A stretch of 64,000 nucleotides of DNA from Lewinellaceae bacterium (lineage in GTDB: Bacteria > Bacteroidota > Bacteroidia > Chitinophagales > Saprospiraceae). The position numbers were made by a program, and so were the translations under genes. The stretch spans positions 62,001-126,000 of the forward strand of contig JACJYI010000002.1 of assembly GCA_020636225.1 (NCBI GenBank), written 5' to 3'. Positions 62,776-64,000 of the stretch are shown piece by piece; positions within the stretch are counted from its first letter, which is position 1; each line of letters starts with the position of its first letter. The notes beneath the pieces are model-generated. The model was not told the DNA's origin, made no database searches, and worked only from the letters and a program-made list of their open reading frames with translations.

Positions 62776-64000
62776 ATGCCTACCGATCTCTCAGAATACG
62801 GACTGGAATCCCTTATCGTCGGTCAAATGACCGGGCAACTACCCAATGGAGAGACACTTCCGGAGGATGGATCCCTACGCTGGATTCCGGGTGATCCTTA
62901 CGATTACCATCGCACATGGTGCCTGGATATTGCCATGTTAACGGCTTTCCTACAGGAGACACAACCCCGAATTGCAGAAGCTTATCAAATCCATAGCGAC
63001 AATCCTACCCGAAGCAAACTCCTGTCCCGTATCCAGCGGGAGATCGAGACACGGGGAGTGATCGATGTGCTCCGCAAAGGGGTGAAGGAAGGGCCCAACG
63101 AGATCACCCTGTTCTATGGCACGCCTTCGGATCAGAATGAAAAAGCCCGGGAGCAGTTTCTCCAGAACCGGTTCTCTGTCACGCGTCAGCTCAAGTACAG
63201 CAACAATGAGCAGCAACGAGCCCTTGACATGGGCATCTTCATGAACGGGCTTCCCGTAGCAACCTTTGAACTGAAGAACAAGATCACCAAGCAGACGGTA
63301 GAAGATGCCGTGCGCCAGTACAAGAAGGACCGGGATCCCAGGGAGCCTTTGTTCCGATTCGGGCGATGTGTGGTTCACTTTGCACTGGATGACAGCGAGG
63401 TGAAGATGTGTACCCATCTCATGGGAGATGCTTCCTGGTTTCTGCCTTTCAACCGGGGGTACAACAATGGTGGGGGAAATCCGGTGAATCCCAAGGGGAT
63501 CAAAACGGAATACCTCTGGAGGGAAGTCCTGGAGCCCAGAAGCCTGACCAATATCCTTGAGAACTACGCCCAGATCCTGGAAGAGACGGATCCGGAGACA
63601 GGGAAGAAGAAATCCAAACAGATCTTTCCGAGGTACCACCAACTGAATGTGGTTCGGCATCTGCTGTCCGATGTTCGTACAAGAGGAGTAGGGCACCGGT
63701 ATCTCATCCAGCACAGTGCCGGGAGTGGGAAGTCGAATTCCATTGCCTGGCTGGCTCTTCAGTTGGTGGGGCTGCGGAAGGACCATCAGGAAATCTTCGA
63801 TTCCGTGATCGTCATTACCGATCGCCGGGTGCTGGACAAGCAGATCAAGAACACCATCAAGGGGTTTGCCCAGGTTGGAGCAACTGTGGGGCATGCGGAG
63901 CATTCATCCGATCTGAAAGGGTATATCCACCAGGGAAAGAAGATCATCATCACCACGGTCCAGAAGTTTCCGTTTGTGATGAATGAGATCGAACTTCTGG
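62776..64000 (+). CDS. hsdR: Type I restriction endonuclease/translocase HsdR (3' end outside window)
   Basis: The first 408 residues are visible, from ATG 62776. The N-terminal nuclease domain has D151 in LDMGIFMNG and E165-x-K167 in TFELKNKIT, a PD-(D/E)xK site. The helicase/translocase motor begins with Walker A in HSAGSGKS (Lys319), followed by VIVITDRRVLDKQI and ITTVQKF. It cuts unmodified DNA after ATP-driven translocation in complex with HsdM and HsdS. The gene runs off the right edge, where about two thirds of a normal HsdR would follow. Confidence 0.95.
   Translation, partial: MPTDLSEYGLESLIVGQMTGQLPNGETLPEDGSLRWIPGDPYDYHRTWCLDIAMLTAFLQETQPRIAEAYQIHSDNPTRSKLLSRIQREIETRGVIDVLRKGVKEGPNEITLFYGTPSDQNEKAREQFLQNRFSVTRQLKYSNNEQQRALDMGIFMNGLPVATFELKNKITKQTVEDAVRQYKKDRDPREPLFRFGRCVVHFALDDSEVKMCTHLMGDASWFLPFNRGYNNGGGNPVNPKGIKTEYLWREVLEPRSLTNILENYAQILEETDPETGKKKSKQIFPRYHQLNVVRHLLSDVRTRGVGHRYLIQHSAGSGKSNSIAWLALQLVGLRKDHQEIFDSVIVITDRRVLDKQIKNTIKGFAQVGATVGHAEHSSDLKGYIHQGKKIIITTVQKFPFVMNEIELL

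Noticed and set aside
62950..63903. 317-codon open frame on the - strand
   Set aside because: Antisense to the start of hsdR, whose nuclease and Walker A motifs are on the + strand.

Overview
The window looks like chromosomal DNA from an environmental member of the Bacteroidota, most likely near the Saprospiria/Chitinophagia. The lineage below phylum is an inference. The evidence is: surface proteins with the gliding-motility-associated C-terminal domain (CHU_C, type B signal of the type IX secretion system, T9SS), each near a PorP/SprF-type outer-membrane protein; a T9SS type A sorting domain on a subtilase; an alternative complex III operon; and promoters of the Bacteroidota type (TTTG, about 20 bp, then TAnnTTTG) in front of both tRNA genes.

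Layout. 1-19 kb: a surface-protein region. It holds a truncated CHU_C protein with PorP/SprF on the + strand; a three-gene unit on the - strand (small secreted protein, 2050-residue SprB-repeat adhesin, PorP/SprF); sppA; and a third adhesin of about 1740 residues. A MoxR-like ATPase and tRNA-Lys lie among them. 18.5-33 kb: housekeeping genes, namely marR-yceI, a secreted subtilase, pepT, folK with a deoxynucleoside kinase, an alpha/beta hydrolase, an alanine/sodium symporter, an RNA m5C methyltransferase with a UbiD-family decarboxylase, and thyA. 33.1-49.6 kb: one long + strand respiratory cluster, actABCDEF (quinol:cytochrome c oxidoreductase), coxB-coxA, heme O synthase, two subunit III genes, subunit IV and small assembly-type genes. 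CoxB carries a C-terminal OmpA-type peptidoglycan-binding domain. 49.7-51.6 kb: an outer-membrane beta-barrel protein, a DUF423 protein and ung on the - strand.

51.8 kb to the right edge: an apparent genomic island starting at tRNA-Arg(UCU). It has a 640-bp non-coding stretch with an array of 9-bp repeats, then a helix-turn-helix gene, then a VirE_N/DUF3987 replication-type gene. That gene is split by a 1308-bp IS3-family element whose precise removal restores the reading frame. Then come a small unknown gene and a type I restriction-modification operon, hsdM - DUF262/HNH (GmrSD-like) - hsdS - hsdR (cut by the window edge). No integrase is visible, so the other end of the island must lie outside the window.

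How the genes work together: the adhesins are predicted to be exported by the T9SS and attached or transported through the neighbouring PorP/SprF proteins. ActA-F would pass electrons from menaquinol to the aa3-type oxidase encoded directly downstream. The island combines replication/maintenance functions with a composite anti-phage module. The best candidates for something new are the CoxB-OmpA fusion and the type I system with a GmrSD-like nuclease between its modification and specificity genes.
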